A stretch of 64,000 bases of DNA from Thermococcus sibiricus MM 739 (GCF_000022545.1 NC_012883.1:372001-436000), one strand, 5' to 3'. Positions 55,505 to 64,000 are shown, counted from the first letter of the stretch. The notes: generated by a model not told the origin, from the sequence alone. Made by a program: numbers and translations.

Positions 55505-56764
55505 ATGCGAGTGGAGATAGAAAAACTAAGTTCTGAAGGTTTTGGAGAAGTAAAAATTAACGGTAAAAAGTTATTTATTCCATTCACGGCTCCTGGGGAT
55601 ATAGTTGAGGTTAGAAAGTGGCGTAAAGAAAAGAAGAAACGGGTGGCATATGAATATGCAATACTTGAGCCTTCCTCCATTAGGGTTAAACCAGAGTGTA
55701 AGCACTTTGGTGTATGTGGAGGATGTTTGCTTCAGCATATTCCTTATGAAGAACAACTAAAATTTAAGGAGCAAAAACTATCTGAACTTCTGGAAATGAA
55801 CGTTGAAGTGCTTCCATCTCCAAAAATCTATGATTATAGGAACAGAATTGACGTGGCAATAACTACAGGGGGAATTGGCTTTAGGCGAAGGGGTACTTGG
55901 TGGGATGTTATAGATGTGAAAAACTGTAGAATCTTCGGTGATAAGAGTGAGAAAGCCCTAAGGTCAGTTAAAGACCTTATCGAAGATCTTAATCTAGTCC
56001 CATGGGACTTAAAGAAAAGTAATGGCTTTCTAAGGTATGTAGTCTTGCGGGAAGGCAAATTTACGGGAGAATTCATGGTGAATCTGGTAACATCTGAAGG
56101 CACCCTTTCCAAGGAAGTCACTGAATACTTTGATTTTGCAACTTCTCTCTACTGGAGTGTTAACAGCACTAAAAGCGATGTGTCATATGGGGCCCCTAGG
56201 AGATTTTGGGGGGCAGAATTTATTAGAGAAAAAATTGATGATGTTACTTATCTTATTCATCCGAATTCATTTTTTCAAACAAATTCTTATCAAGCCGTTA
56301 ATCTTGTAAAAAAGGTTGGTGACTTTGTTGAAGGCGAGAAGGTTCTTGACCTTTACTCCGGTGTAGGGACTTTTGGAATATATTTGGCAAGAAGAGGATT
56401 TAAAGTGGAGGGAATTGAGGTAAATCCCTTTGCAGTAGAAATGGCGAATAGAAATGCAAGAATAAATGAAGTAAATGCGGAGTTTAAGGTGGGGGAAGAT
56501 AGAGAGGTGAGGGACTTAGGGGTTTATGATACCCTCATTGTGGATCCTCCAAGAGCGGGTCTTCATCCGAAACTTATAAAGAAACTACTCAAGGATCCAC
56601 CTGAAACGTTGGTATATGTATCCTGCAACCCAAGAACATTTTCAGAAAATTTGAAAAAACTTAAAGAGGGATATGCTATTGAGGAGATAGTGGCTCTTGA
56701 TATGTTCCCCCATACTCCTCATATTGAAATTGTTGCAAAACTAGATTTGAAGAACAAAATATAG
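55505..56764 (+). CDS. RNA m5U methyltransferase (TrmA/RumA family)
   Basis: 419 residues. An N-terminal TRAM-like domain is followed by a [4Fe-4S] cysteine set (CKHFGVCGGC plus the cysteine of KNCRIFG), the central domain, and a Rossmann methyltransferase with motif I VLDLYSGVGTFGIYLA. NPNSFFQTN-equivalent HPNSFFQTNSYQA precedes it; catalytic motif VDPPRAGLHPK and the nucleophile cysteine YVSCNPRTF close the site. In Pyrococcus, RumA-like enzymes act as tRNA m5U54 methyltransferase (TrmU54) or on 23S rRNA; I cannot tell which this is. The neighbouring TtuA makes a tRNA U54 role attractive. Confidence 0.88.
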   Translation: MRVEIEKLSSEGFGEVKINGKKLFIPFTAPGDIVEVRKWRKEKKKRVAYEYAILEPSSIRVKPECKHFGVCGGCLLQHIPYEEQLKFKEQKLSELLEMNVEVLPSPKIYDYRNRIDVAITTGGIGFRRRGTWWDVIDVKNCRIFGDKSEKALRSVKDLIEDLNLVPWDLKKSNGFLRYVVLREGKFTGEFMVNLVTSEGTLSKEVTEYFDFATSLYWSVNSTKSDVSYGAPRRFWGAEFIREKIDDVTYLIHPNSFFQTNSYQAVNLVKKVGDFVEGEKVLDLYSGVGTFGIYLARRGFKVEGIEVNPFAVEMANRNARINEVNAEFKVGEDREVRDLGVYDTLIVDPPRAGLHPKLIKKLLKDPPETLVYVSCNPRTFSENLKKLKEGYAIEEIVALDMFPHTPHIEIVAKLDLKNKI

Positions 56765-56815
56765 AGTTCAAAAAGTTAATATACTCGGTTAATAAAACAA
56801 TTATGGGGTGAATGT

Positions 56816-57241
56816 ATGTTAGACGAAAGAGACAGGATTATAATTGAGATGTTGACAAGAGATGCAAGAACGCCCTTTACTGAAATAGCAAAGGCTTTGG
56901 GCATAAGTGAGACAGCTGTAAGGAAAAGAGTCCGATCATTGGAAGAGAAAGGGATTTTAAAACAGTATACTATTAGAGTAGACCCTCAAAAGCTTGGTTA
57001 CAATCTGGTAAGTATCACAGGGGTGGACACAACACCAGAAAGACTTTTTGAAGTTGCCAGTAAGTTAAAGGAGTTTGAATTTGTAAGAGAGCTCTATCTA
57101 TCAAGTGGTGATCACATGATAATGGCAGAAATATGGGCAAGGGATGGTGGGGATTTAGCAGATATTATGTCAAATAAAATAGGAAAAATTGATGGTGTTA
57201 CCAAGGTTTGCCCGGCTATAATTTTGGAACGGTTAAAGTAA
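56816..57241 (+). CDS. lrpA: Lrp/AsnC-family transcription regulator (LrpA-like)
   Basis: 141 residues, the length of Pyrococcus furiosus LrpA. N-terminal helix-turn-helix ([33 protein letters not shown]) and C-terminal RAM domain ([25 protein letters not shown], then [15 protein letters not shown]). P. furiosus LrpA represses its own gene by blocking RNA polymerase recruitment; autoregulation is likely here too. TATA box TTAATATAC near 56777-56785; the ATG follows GGGGTGAATGT. Confidence 0.9.
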   Translation: MLDERDRIIIEMLTRDARTPFTEIAKALGISETAVRKRVRSLEEKGILKQYTIRVDPQKLGYNLVSITGVDTTPERLFEVASKLKEFEFVRELYLSSGDHMIMAEIWARDGGDLADIMSNKIGKIDGVTKVCPAIILERLK

Positions 57242-57276
57242 AGCTTTTAAACCTTTTTTGTATTATCTTTCGTTGA

Positions 57277-57354
57277 GCGGTGGTAGTCTAGCCTGGTCTA
57301 GGACACCGGCCTCCCAAGCCGGTAACCCGGGTTCGAATCCCGGCCACCGCACCA
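57277..57354 (+). tRNA. tRNA-Gly (CCC anticodon)
   Basis: Acceptor GCGGTGG pairs CCACCGC; anticodon loop CTCCCAA gives CCC; T-loop TTCGAAT, discriminator A, encoded CCA. TATA element CTTTTAAACC at 57244-57252 lies about 29 bases upstream of the mature end. Confidence 0.95.
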
Positions 57355-57618
57355 CAGATTTTTACACACTTATTAGTTAGATGTGTGATCTGAAAACCTT
57401 TTTTGTGATGGGGATGAAATTATTCAATTATTTCAATTGTAGGTTCTCAGTCTCAAATACACAATAATCGTAACTCAATGATTTTTTCGTTGTCATGTAC
57501 AGTCCCTAAGCTTCATAAACCTTGTATTCTTCTCTTCTTTCTTTGAGAAGCTTCTTTGTGGCCTGTAATATTCACAATCGAAATACTAAGAAATGTATGT
57601 AAAGAAATGTTGTTTGTA
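57355..57618. other. Intergenic stretch between tRNA-Gly and antiporter gene
   Basis: 264 AT-rich bases following the tRNA and the 3' end of the convergent antiporter gene. Short T-runs could end transcription from both sides. I find no gene, guide-RNA boxes or repeat in it. Confidence 0.5.
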
Positions 57619-58743
57619 CTATCTTTTGTAAACCCATTTCAGTAGCGGAGGTGTCAGGATTGTGGTTGCAAATACCATAGAAATGGCTATTGTAAGGCCC
57701 TCTGGCCCAATTACACCACTTGAGAGAGCTATTGTAAGCATTGCAAGCTCAACACCGAGTCGTGGAATCATTCCAATACCAATCCTTAGAGATGATTTGA
57801 GATCAAAGCCAGCTAAATATGCTCCTGCTCCACACCCAAGGATTTTGCTTATTATTGCTGCAAGAGTGTATAAAATTGCAAAGAAACTTGCATGTAAGAT
57901 ATAGCTGATTTCGATTCTCATACCGACCTCTACAAAGAAGAGGGGAATAAAGATGGAGTAACCAAGGATGCTTATGTGATTTTCAACCTGTTTTCTGTAG
58001 CTAGTTTGTCCTATTGTTAGTCCTACCAAATATGCCCCTAGAATAGATGCGAGGTTTAGATGCTCTGCCATATAAGCAAAAATTATCAGAAAGATTATTG
58101 CAAATGATGTCGTGGACTCGGGCAAGTCTATGTGTGAAATTCTTTTGAATGCTTTCTCTGCAAGGACTGGCCCAAAATACAAGAAAACTGCAAGAAAACC
58201 ACTCACTTCTACGAGAATCTCGAAGATTGTAATGTAATCTATGCTCCCTTCCCGAAGAAGGGAGATAATAACAGTTAAAAGAAGAATCCCCAAAACATCA
58301 TCTACAACTGCGGCAGCTAAGATTGTTGTACCCTCCGTACTCCTAAGTTTTCTGAGTTCCATTAGTACCCTTACAGTTATACTAACACTTGTTGGTGTCA
58401 TTATAGCACCATAAAGGAGGGCCTCATGAAAATCTACGAACGGATAAGCTACTAAAAACCCGAATACAAATGCAAATATTACACCAACACCAGCTACAGA
58501 AATACTTGGTTTTCCCACCCGTTTAAATTCTGTAAGATCACTTTCAATACCTGCCAGGAATAGAAGCAAAAGAACGCCGAGGTTTGAGAATTCTCTGATT
58601 ATTTCGTTACTCTCCACAAAAAGCCCTATCATCAAACCTCCCAAAATTTGTCCAAGAACTACTGGCTGGTTGAGTTTTTCGAATACCCATCCCAGAAGCT
58701 TTGCCATTGCCAACATCATGGCTATCATGATAAGTGTTTCCAT
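57619..58743 (-). CDS. Na+/H+ antiporter, CPA2 family (second of tandem pair)
   Basis: 374 residues, about 12-13 membrane helices, NapA/KefB type. Family segments: LGQILGGLMIG, GVLLLLFLAGIESDLTEFKRVG in helix 3-4, and AAAVVDDVLGILLL with the adjacent Asp-Asp that bind the ion in electrogenic exchangers. No C-terminal RCK/KTN nucleotide-binding domain, unlike Kef systems. It lies one base downstream of the homologous gene at 58745-59887, clearly a tandem duplication, and is cotranscribed with it. Ion preference (Na+ or K+) not shown. Confidence 0.87.
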   Translation of the reverse strand: METLIMIAMMLAMAKLLGWVFEKLNQPVVLGQILGGLMIGLFVESNEIIREFSNLGVLLLLFLAGIESDLTEFKRVGKPSISVAGVGVIFAFVFGFLVAYPFVDFHEALLYGAIMTPTSVSITVRVLMELRKLRSTEGTTILAAAVVDDVLGILLLTVIISLLREGSIDYITIFEILVEVSGFLAVFLYFGPVLAEKAFKRISHIDLPESTTSFAIIFLIIFAYMAEHLNLASILGAYLVGLTIGQTSYRKQVENHISILGYSIFIPLFFVEVGMRIEISYILHASFFAILYTLAAIISKILGCGAGAYLAGFDLKSSLRIGIGMIPRLGVELAMLTIALSSGVIGPEGLTIAISMVFATTILTPPLLKWVYKR

Positions 58744-58744
58744 A

Positions 58745-59887
58745 TTAATCCCTCGAGAATATCCATTTCAGTAGGGGAGGTGTTATAATAGTTGTGATTA
58801 TTACCATAGTAACGGGGATCGAGAAAATTCCCTTATCAAACACATTTTCTGTAAGTGCGACGTTTGCCATAATTAGAGCCACTTCCATTCTGGGAATCAT
58901 TCCAATACCAACTCTAAGTGCTTCTTTTGGTTTGAACCTGGCTAATAGCGCACCAACACCGCAACCTACTATTTTTCCTATTATCGCTATCACTGAATAG
59001 AGAATTGCAAAAGTTCCTGCATGGAGAATGATGCTTATGTCTGTTTTTATACCAATTCCAACAAGAAAAACAGGAACAAAGAGAGAATATGAGACGGTTA
59101 TCATTCTGTTACTTATTCTTTTTGCTTCGTCTGTTTGTGCTATCAAAACTCCTGCTAGATATGCTCCGGTTATTCCAGCTATTCTAAACTGCTCGGCTAT
59201 ATACGCAAAGATAAGAGTTATAGCGAGGGCAAATGCTGTTAATGTCTCAGGCAAGTCAATTCTTTCAGAGAGAGATAAGAATTCTTTCACAATAGGTTTT
59301 CCAACAAGCCAGCTCACTACAAAGAATACAGCTACTTCTCCAATAAGAATTCCCACATCTTCTATGTAAACATGCCCTTTTCTATACATGGCAATTAGTG
59401 TTGTGAGAAGTATAATTCCAAGGATATCATCAACAACCGCACCGGCTAAAATGGCCGTTCCCTCTTTTGTGCGAAGTTTTTTCATTTCCATTAAGATACT
59501 TACGGTTAATCCAACGCTTGTGGCAGTTAAGATTCCTCCCAAAAACAAGGCTTCAGTTCGCTCATATCCAAACCATTCAGATAGGAAGTATCCCATCACA
59601 AAAGGGATTGCAACTCCCCCAAGAGCGATAAGAAAAGAGGGTACACCAACTCTTTTGAATTCTTCAACATCCGTTTCAAGGCCAGCAAGAAAAAGAAGTA
59701 AAACCACACCTATCTCGCTTATTAAATGAACTCCCTCAGAATAACTCACTATGTTTAGAATAGAGGGTCCAATAAGCATCCCTCCAATAAGCTGACCGAG
59801 AGCTCCAGGCATCTTCGCTTTTGTAGCAATATAACCAAATAGCTTAGCCACTATCAGGATCACTGCAAGTTCAAGGAATACATCCAT
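58745..59887 (-). CDS. Na+/H+ antiporter, CPA2 family (first of tandem pair)
   Basis: 380 residues with the same architecture: LGQLIGGMLIGPSILN, GVVLLLFLAGLETDVEEFKRVG, and AGAVVDDILGIILLTTL carrying the paired aspartates. Shares about half its residues with its downstream neighbour by eye, with conserved spacing, so both come from one ancestor. The upstream gene encodes a CBS-domain protein that might regulate one or both. No soluble regulatory tail. Confidence 0.87.
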   Translation of the reverse strand: MDVFLELAVILIVAKLFGYIATKAKMPGALGQLIGGMLIGPSILNIVSYSEGVHLISEIGVVLLLFLAGLETDVEEFKRVGVPSFLIALGGVAIPFVMGYFLSEWFGYERTEALFLGGILTATSVGLTVSILMEMKKLRTKEGTAILAGAVVDDILGIILLTTLIAMYRKGHVYIEDVGILIGEVAVFFVVSWLVGKPIVKEFLSLSERIDLPETLTAFALAITLIFAYIAEQFRIAGITGAYLAGVLIAQTDEAKRISNRMITVSYSLFVPVFLVGIGIKTDISIILHAGTFAILYSVIAIIGKIVGCGVGALLARFKPKEALRVGIGMIPRMEVALIMANVALTENVFDKGIFSIPVTMVIITTIITPPLLKWIFSRD

Positions 59888-59905
59888 GCTTTCATCTCCT
59901 GCTGA

Positions 59906-60463
59906 TTATAGTGTCACAATTCTAATAAGCCGAATAATGTCATTGACCTCTAACAAGCCATGAACTTTTTTTTCGTCATCAATAACAGGAAGATGATGTT
60001 TTCCAGTTTCTATCATGAGTTTAATAGCATGTCCAAGGTTATCCTCTATGTGGATGGTTATTGGCTTTGTTACCATTATATCTTCTACCATTGAAGCACG
60101 AGTTATTGTGTATTTTTTTAATAAACCTAACCCCACAACAGAGTATCTTTTGGGAGTTGTGAAAAATTGAAGGAGGTCTTTCATTGTAATAAATCCTAAA
60201 AGTCTCCCTTCATCGTCAACTACTATGGCGGAGGTTTCCTCACTAGTAAATTTTCTTATAAGATGAGTTAGGGGATCCTGAGGATGAACGGTCAAGAAAT
60301 CTTTGTCCATGACTATTTTCACAGGAACCTTTGAAATATACCTGATATTGTGACTTAGCTCTTCCTTCCTTTGAAGCATTAAATGGCGTTTTTTTCCGGT
60401 AATTATTGACATTTTTTTATGTTTTGCATTTTTGGGTTTATTTGGAGGTGGTAAATATTCCAC
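59906..60463 (-). CDS. CBS-domain pair protein
   Basis: 185 residues: a basic N-terminus, then two CBS motifs (from about 60 with FLTVHPQDPLTHLIRKFTSEETSAIVVDDEGRLLGFIT, and from about 128 with ITIHIEDNLGHAIKLMIETGKHHLPVIDDEKKVHGLLE). Such modules bind AMP, ATP or SAM and sense energy state. Start is GTG at 60463, with a possible later ATG in frame 17 codons on. The two antiporter genes follow 18 bases downstream, so a regulatory link to ion exchange is a reasonable inference. Confidence 0.82.
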   Translation of the reverse strand: MEYLPPPNKPKNAKHKKMSIITGKKRHLMLQRKEELSHNIRYISKVPVKIVMDKDFLTVHPQDPLTHLIRKFTSEETSAIVVDDEGRLLGFITMKDLLQFFTTPKRYSVVGLGLLKKYTITRASMVEDIMVTKPITIHIEDNLGHAIKLMIETGKHHLPVIDDEKKVHGLLEVNDIIRLIRIVTL

Positions 60464-60609
60464 GTTTATCCCCTATACTCTTTATCTAGTTTCCACTTAA
60501 ATTTTTCTCTTATATGTAACGTTTTCAATTTGAGAGAAAGAAAATCTACATCTACATGGCAAAAATTGGAATGGTGATGTGATGCATTAAGCTTATATCA
60601 AGCAAAAAC

Positions 60610-60617
60610 TTTATAAG
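60610..60617 (+). promoter_or_regulatory. TATA box of FAD oxidoreductase gene
   Basis: TTTATAAG centred about 35 bases before the ATG; predicted leader of roughly ten bases. Confidence 0.55.
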
Positions 60618-60648
60618 AGAATTATGCCCAAACATCGGTAAGGGAAAT

Positions 60649-62103
60649 ATGGTTTTTGAAGAAAAATTTGATGTTGTTATAATTGGAGCAGGCCCTGCAG
60701 GTCTTTTTTCAGCCTATGAGCTCGCTGAAAAGAGTGATTTAAAAGTTGCAGTGATTGACGAGGGAGGAGACATTGAAAGCCGTGTATGCCCCATGGACGA
60801 ACTTGGCTACTGTATTGAGTGCAAGCCTTGCCACATAATGAGTGGTGTTGGTGGGGCTGGTGGACTTAGTGATGGAACCATAAATCTAAGGCCGGATATT
60901 GGAGGAGACCTAACAAAACTTACAAGGGATGAGAATTATTCTTGGCAGCTTATTTGGGAAGTTGACCAGGTTTTTCTAACACATGGAGCTCCTAAAGGGG
61001 TTTACAAGGGGCACGAGGATGAGATACGGAAATGGGAAAGAAGAGCGGCCCAAGCAGGGGTGAAATTCATACCTATAATTCAGCGGCATATTGGCTCAGA
61101 TCACACTAAAGGAGTTATAAAGAGTATTAAAGACTACTTGGAAAGCAAGGGTATCAAGTTTATCCTCTGGACAAAGGTTGAAGAGTTTAGAAAAGGAGAA
61201 GTTGTTGTTAGAAAAGGAGTTGATGTTTTCACGATAAAAGCACGTTATATAATAGTGGCACCAGGCAGAGGAGGAGCAGAATGGTTCCATGATGTTGCTC
61301 AAAAAATAGGTTTGAAGTCAAGTCATGGTCCTATTGATGTTGGAGTTAGGGTCGAGGTCCCTGCAATAATAATGGAGCAAATAACAAAAATAAATCATGA
61401 TCCCAAGTTCCACATCTATACTGAAACTTACGATGATTTTGTGAGAACTTTCTGTGCCAATCCAAATGGATTTGTTGTTGAAGAGAAATATGATGGTTAT
61501 GTGGGTGTAAACGGCCATTCAATGAGGGATAAAAAAAGCAACAACACCAATTTTGCATTCCTTACAAGGATTGAACTTACTGAACCAGTGGAAGATACCA
61601 CAGCCTATGGTAGAAGCATTGCTCAGCTTGCAACTACAATTGGTGGAGGAAAGCCAATACTTCAAAGACTTGGAGACTTAAGAAGGGGAAGAAGGAGCAC
61701 GTGGAGCAGGATAAAGAAGAGCGACGTCGAACCCACTTTAAAGCACGTTACTCCAGGAGACATAGCAATGGCACTTCCTCACAGAGTTGTTACAAACATT
61801 ATTGAGGGCCTTGAAAAGCTTGACAGAGTAATTCCCGGAGTTGCAAGTGATCATACTCTCCTCTATGCTCCGGAGATAAAATATTATGCAATGCAAGTTG
61901 AGGTTAACAATCTCCTTGAAACCACAATCGAAAATATTTTCGCAGCTGGGGATGGAGCTGGATTGAGCAGGGATATTGTTAATGCTGCAGCAACAGGGCT
62001 TTTGGCTGCGAGGGGTATATTGATCAAAGAGGGCCTTTATCAGGAGAGGGATTTCAAAAAATCTGGCAATTGGAAAAAGGTCGTCGAGAGTTTGGAAGCA
62101 TAA
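60649..62103 (+). CDS. FAD-dependent oxidoreductase/dehydrogenase
   Basis: 484 residues. The dinucleotide fold is VVIIGAGPAGLFSAYELA at residues 9-26, and the second FAD contact is AAGDGAGLSRDIVNAAATGLLAARG near the C-terminus. An unusual cysteine cluster (CPMDELGYCIECKPCHIMSG, about 46-65) could bind a metal or an iron-sulfur cluster. It belongs to the group of uncharacterised archaeal/bacterial FAD dehydrogenases (COG2509-like). Substrate unknown. Its downstream neighbour, the TtuA-type thiolase, is an iron-sulfur enzyme; a link is unproven. Confidence 0.82.
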   Translation: MVFEEKFDVVIIGAGPAGLFSAYELAEKSDLKVAVIDEGGDIESRVCPMDELGYCIECKPCHIMSGVGGAGGLSDGTINLRPDIGGDLTKLTRDENYSWQLIWEVDQVFLTHGAPKGVYKGHEDEIRKWERRAAQAGVKFIPIIQRHIGSDHTKGVIKSIKDYLESKGIKFILWTKVEEFRKGEVVVRKGVDVFTIKARYIIVAPGRGGAEWFHDVAQKIGLKSSHGPIDVGVRVEVPAIIMEQITKINHDPKFHIYTETYDDFVRTFCANPNGFVVEEKYDGYVGVNGHSMRDKKSNNTNFAFLTRIELTEPVEDTTAYGRSIAQLATTIGGGKPILQRLGDLRRGRRSTWSRIKKSDVEPTLKHVTPGDIAMALPHRVVTNIIEGLEKLDRVIPGVASDHTLLYAPEIKYYAMQVEVNNLLETTIENIFAAGDGAGLSRDIVNAAATGLLAARGILIKEGLYQERDFKKSGNWKKVVESLEA

Positions 62104-62149
62104 GGGTAAGATTTAAATTTTTTAGCCTTTTCTCATTTTTGGTGAGAGT

Positions 62150-63058
62150 ATGAAGTGCAGGTTCTGCGAGAACAGGGCATATATAAAGCTCCACTACCCA
62201 AAAATGTATCTATGTTCCAATCACTTTATCGAATATTTCGAAAAAAAGGTCAAGAAAACGATTGATAAGTATAAACTTCTTAAAGCTAGTGAAAAAGTAC
62301 TCGTAGTCATCAGTGGAGGGAAAGATTCTGCTGTAACAGCTTATGTCCTCAAAAAGCTTGGCTATGATGTAGAATGTCTGCATATAAATTTGGGTATTGG
62401 GGGATACTCAGAAAAGAGTGAAGAGTATGCAAAAAAGCAGTGTGAGTTAATGGGGGTTCCCCTTTATGTAGTTAGAGTTAGAGAGCTTTTAGGAGCTGGT
62501 ATTGGGGAAGTAAGAACTAGAAGACCTGCTTGCTCTTATTGTGGCCTTACAAAGCGTTACATATTCAACAAATTTGCTTATGATAATGGATTTGGTGTTA
62601 TTGCCACGGGACATAATTTGGATGATGAGGCCAGCTTTATCTTTTCTAACCTCATGAATTGGAATACAGAGTATCTGGCCAAGCAAGGCCCGGTTTTACC
62701 AGGAGAAGGTACCTTTGTAAAGAAAATTAAACCGCTTTATGGACTCACAGAGAGAGAAGTAGTGGCATATGCTCTTGCAGTTGGTTTGGAGTACATTATC
62801 AATGAATGCCCGCATGCGAGAGGAGCAACCACAATAGAATACAAAGAAATTTTAAATAAAATGGAAGAAAAGAGACCTGGAACGAAAATAAATTTTGTCA
62901 AAGGTTACTTGAGGAAAAAACACTTATTTGAAGCCGAACTAGAAGAAATAGAACTTAAAAAGTGTAAAATTTGTGGAATGCCGTCTCAAGACGAAAAATG
63001 TTCATTCTGCAGATTCTGGGGCTTGAAAGAGCCCTTGGTCTTCAAAGTGAAAAGTTAA
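62150..63058 (+). CDS. ttuA: tRNA 2-thiouridine-54 synthetase TtuA-type
   Basis: 302 residues of the TtcA/TtuA family. N-terminal zinc finger (CRFCENRAYIK...LCSNH), PP-loop ATPase motif VISGGKDSAVTA, catalytic/iron-sulfur cysteines (RRPACSYCGLTKRY and ECPHARG), and C-terminal zinc finger CKICGMPSQDEKCSFC. In thermophiles TtuA thiolates U54 of tRNA to s2U or, after methylation, m5s2U, stabilising tRNA at high temperature. The Pyrococcus horikoshii homologue has the same length. ATG at 62150 after GGTGAGAGT. Confidence 0.92.
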   Translation: MKCRFCENRAYIKLHYPKMYLCSNHFIEYFEKKVKKTIDKYKLLKASEKVLVVISGGKDSAVTAYVLKKLGYDVECLHINLGIGGYSEKSEEYAKKQCELMGVPLYVVRVRELLGAGIGEVRTRRPACSYCGLTKRYIFNKFAYDNGFGVIATGHNLDDEASFIFSNLMNWNTEYLAKQGPVLPGEGTFVKKIKPLYGLTEREVVAYALAVGLEYIINECPHARGATTIEYKEILNKMEEKRPGTKINFVKGYLRKKHLFEAELEEIELKKCKICGMPSQDEKCSFCRFWGLKEPLVFKVKS

Positions 63059-63069
63059 AAGAGAGAAAA

Positions 63070-64000
63070 TCAGAGTTCCTTGAATTTTATTTTAAATTTT
63101 ATTTCCTTTTCAATGGGAAAGAGCAAGGTATAACTTACCCCTTGCTGTATAAAGTCCCATCCTGCTTCACTTTGGCTTAGAGTTTTTATCGGGAACTTCC
63201 AGATCTTTGCCTGTTTGTCAGTTTCAATCTTCACCCTTCCAAGTCCGTATGGATCATTTACCTCAAATTCCTTTTCATCAAATTCTCCTGGAGTTTCCAT
63301 GACACTGTGCACCGCTAGGTTCAGCTCGACTCCAAAGAGAATCTTAAAGGGCTTTTCAAGTGAGACCCTGTAATGGGCTACAAAGCCTTCTTCATTTAAT
63401 TCTATCTCCTTTTCAACTGTAGCAGGTATTTTTTCTTTTGCATAAATTCCTCCATTGCGCCATAGTTTGACTTTGTTACCCCTTAATATATATTCGTAAG
63501 GCTGATTAACAAAATCCCCGAATTCGTGATATTTTACGAGTCTGTAGTTATCGAGTGTTTCTTCCGGTTTAATGAAGTGATCTTGGAGGATTGCTCTTAA
63601 CTGCCAATCATAAGCCAGTTCCCTCTTAATTTCCTCAGGGATTGCTTTTCCAAGCTCGTGTATGCTTGCAACCCCATCCTTGTTTTCTTCTTCTGGAACA
63701 GCTGCCTCAGGAACTTCATGGTAGTGTTCCCATCTCCTTGGAAGCACATCGTTGTAGTTGACAGCCTTTCTCTTTGAGCTAAGCTCGAAAATGCTTCCAC
63801 CGTAGTGGGGTTTTAGGGTAGCTATAAAGTTGTCATTCTCTAACATTATCTCTTTTCTTCCATCAAAATCTATATCTAGGACTTTATTTTCTGGGTTCAA
63901 GTAGCTTTGTGCTTTTATGATATTTTCCCATACGGTTCTCCTTAGGTGGGGAAGGTAAACTCCTCCAAAGACACCATGCCAGTAAGCGTCATTACACTGG
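63070..64000 (-). CDS. GH57 4-alpha-glucanotransferase/alpha-amylase (N-terminus outside window)
   Basis: C-terminal 310 residues of a family 57 glycoside hydrolase. The minus-strand frame is open to the window edge and reads QCNDAYWHGVFGGVYLPHLR just inside it, the characteristic GH57 motif, then a C-terminal beta-sandwich ending KIKFKEL. Sequence and arrangement match the 650-660-residue T. litoralis 4-alpha-glucanotransferase and P. furiosus amylopullulan-type AmyA. The start is beyond the window; the TTG at 63900 is internal. It disproportionates maltooligosaccharides in starch/glycogen use. Convergent with ttuA. Confidence 0.87.
   Translation of the reverse strand, partial: QCNDAYWHGVFGGVYLPHLRRTVWENIIKAQSYLNPENKVLDIDFDGRKEIMLENDNFIATLKPHYGGSIFELSSKRKAVNYNDVLPRRWEHYHEVPEAAVPEEENKDGVASIHELGKAIPEEIKRELAYDWQLRAILQDHFIKPEETLDNYRLVKYHEFGDFVNQPYEYILRGNKVKLWRNGGIYAKEKIPATVEKEIELNEEGFVAHYRVSLEKPFKILFGVELNLAVHSVMETPGEFDEKEFEVNDPYGLGRVKIETDKQAKIWKFPIKTLSQSEAGWDFIQQGVSYTLLFPIEKEIKFKIKFKEL

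Noticed and set aside
57361-57450. A 28-codon frame starting ATGTGTGATCTG after tRNA-Gly.
   Set aside because: No ribosome-binding site or family resemblance; base composition is that of the surrounding non-coding DNA.
60560-60600. TGATGTGATG motif near 60575 considered as the C box of a second C/D guide RNA.
   Set aside because: No CTGA box D follows at suitable distance and there is no D'/C' pair.

Overview
The window is a chromosome segment of a hyperthermophilic euryarchaeon of the order Thermococcales, most likely a low-GC Thermococcus (the protein set and base composition recall the T. litoralis / T. sibiricus side of the genus; the species is not proven). Evidence is the split RNA polymerase genes rpoB-rpoA1-rpoA2 followed by rpl30e, nusA, rps12 and rps7; TrmBL2; a fused hexulose-phosphate synthase/isomerase; a TIP-like PCNA inhibitor; DUF835 and DUF257 proteins; tRNA genes that encode their own CCA; GGTGA-type Shine-Dalgarno sequences; and TATA boxes about 25 bases before starts. 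Genes are dense and most operons overlap by a few bases.

Layout. 1-8836: transcription/translation operon (rpoB, cut by the window edge, to rps7). 8843-16133: a frameshifted secreted-protein gene, a phosphodiesterase, DUF835, NreA, tRNA-Ser and tRNA-Cys, a threonine synthase-like enzyme, uridine phosphorylase, DUF257 and tRNA-Leu. 16249-21285: L40e, a PadR regulator, FUN14, a flippase, tRNA-Arg, prolidase and an amidohydrolase. 21372-25346: a C/D box guide RNA, ftsY, a MarC/SnatA transporter, a metal ABC importer pair behind a palindromic operator, and RNase HII. 25315-33275: membrane glycosyltransferase, methyltransferase, PCNA inhibitor, glmS and the oligosaccharyltransferase AglB. 33383-36139: L7Ae-S28e-L24e, DnaG and a Toprim protein. 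36458-38508: TrmBL2 facing a winged-helix / UPF0148 / arginase-family cluster. 38640-42878: a tight run of HPS-PHI, a degenerate FtsZ-like protein, a HAD hydrolase, a 59-residue protein, DUF4392 and an HD hydrolase. 43082-49533: KH protein, AspRS, a large surface protein, Pth2, TruD and phosphoglycolate phosphatase. 49530-55169: complete pyrimidine cluster pyrB-I-C-K-D-F divergent from pyrE. 55171-64000: regulators, m5U methyltransferase, LrpA, tRNA-Gly, two tandem Na+/H+ antiporters, a CBS protein, an FAD oxidoreductase, a TtuA-type tRNA thiolase and the C-terminal part of a GH57 enzyme cut by the window edge.

Points of most interest: (1) a 251-residue FtsZ-family protein (39866-40621) that keeps the T7 loop and C-terminal domain pattern but has lost the glycine-rich GTP-binding loop, co-directional with HPS-PHI; (2) a clear C/D box sRNA before ftsY whose D guide matches the conserved 23S rRNA segment CGAUAGCUGGUU; (3) two copies of a 43-45 base hairpin element ending sharply at TTCAC, read here as solo right ends (omega-RNA ends) of IS200/IS605-type elements; (4) a single-base frameshift in a secreted protein; (5) a perfect TTAGGT-N2-ACCTAA palindrome before the metal ABC genes; (6) a bacterial-type (type 2) PyrF inside the pyr operon; (7) repeated GATGA motifs in the L7Ae leader. 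No CRISPR array, intein or complete transposon was seen.
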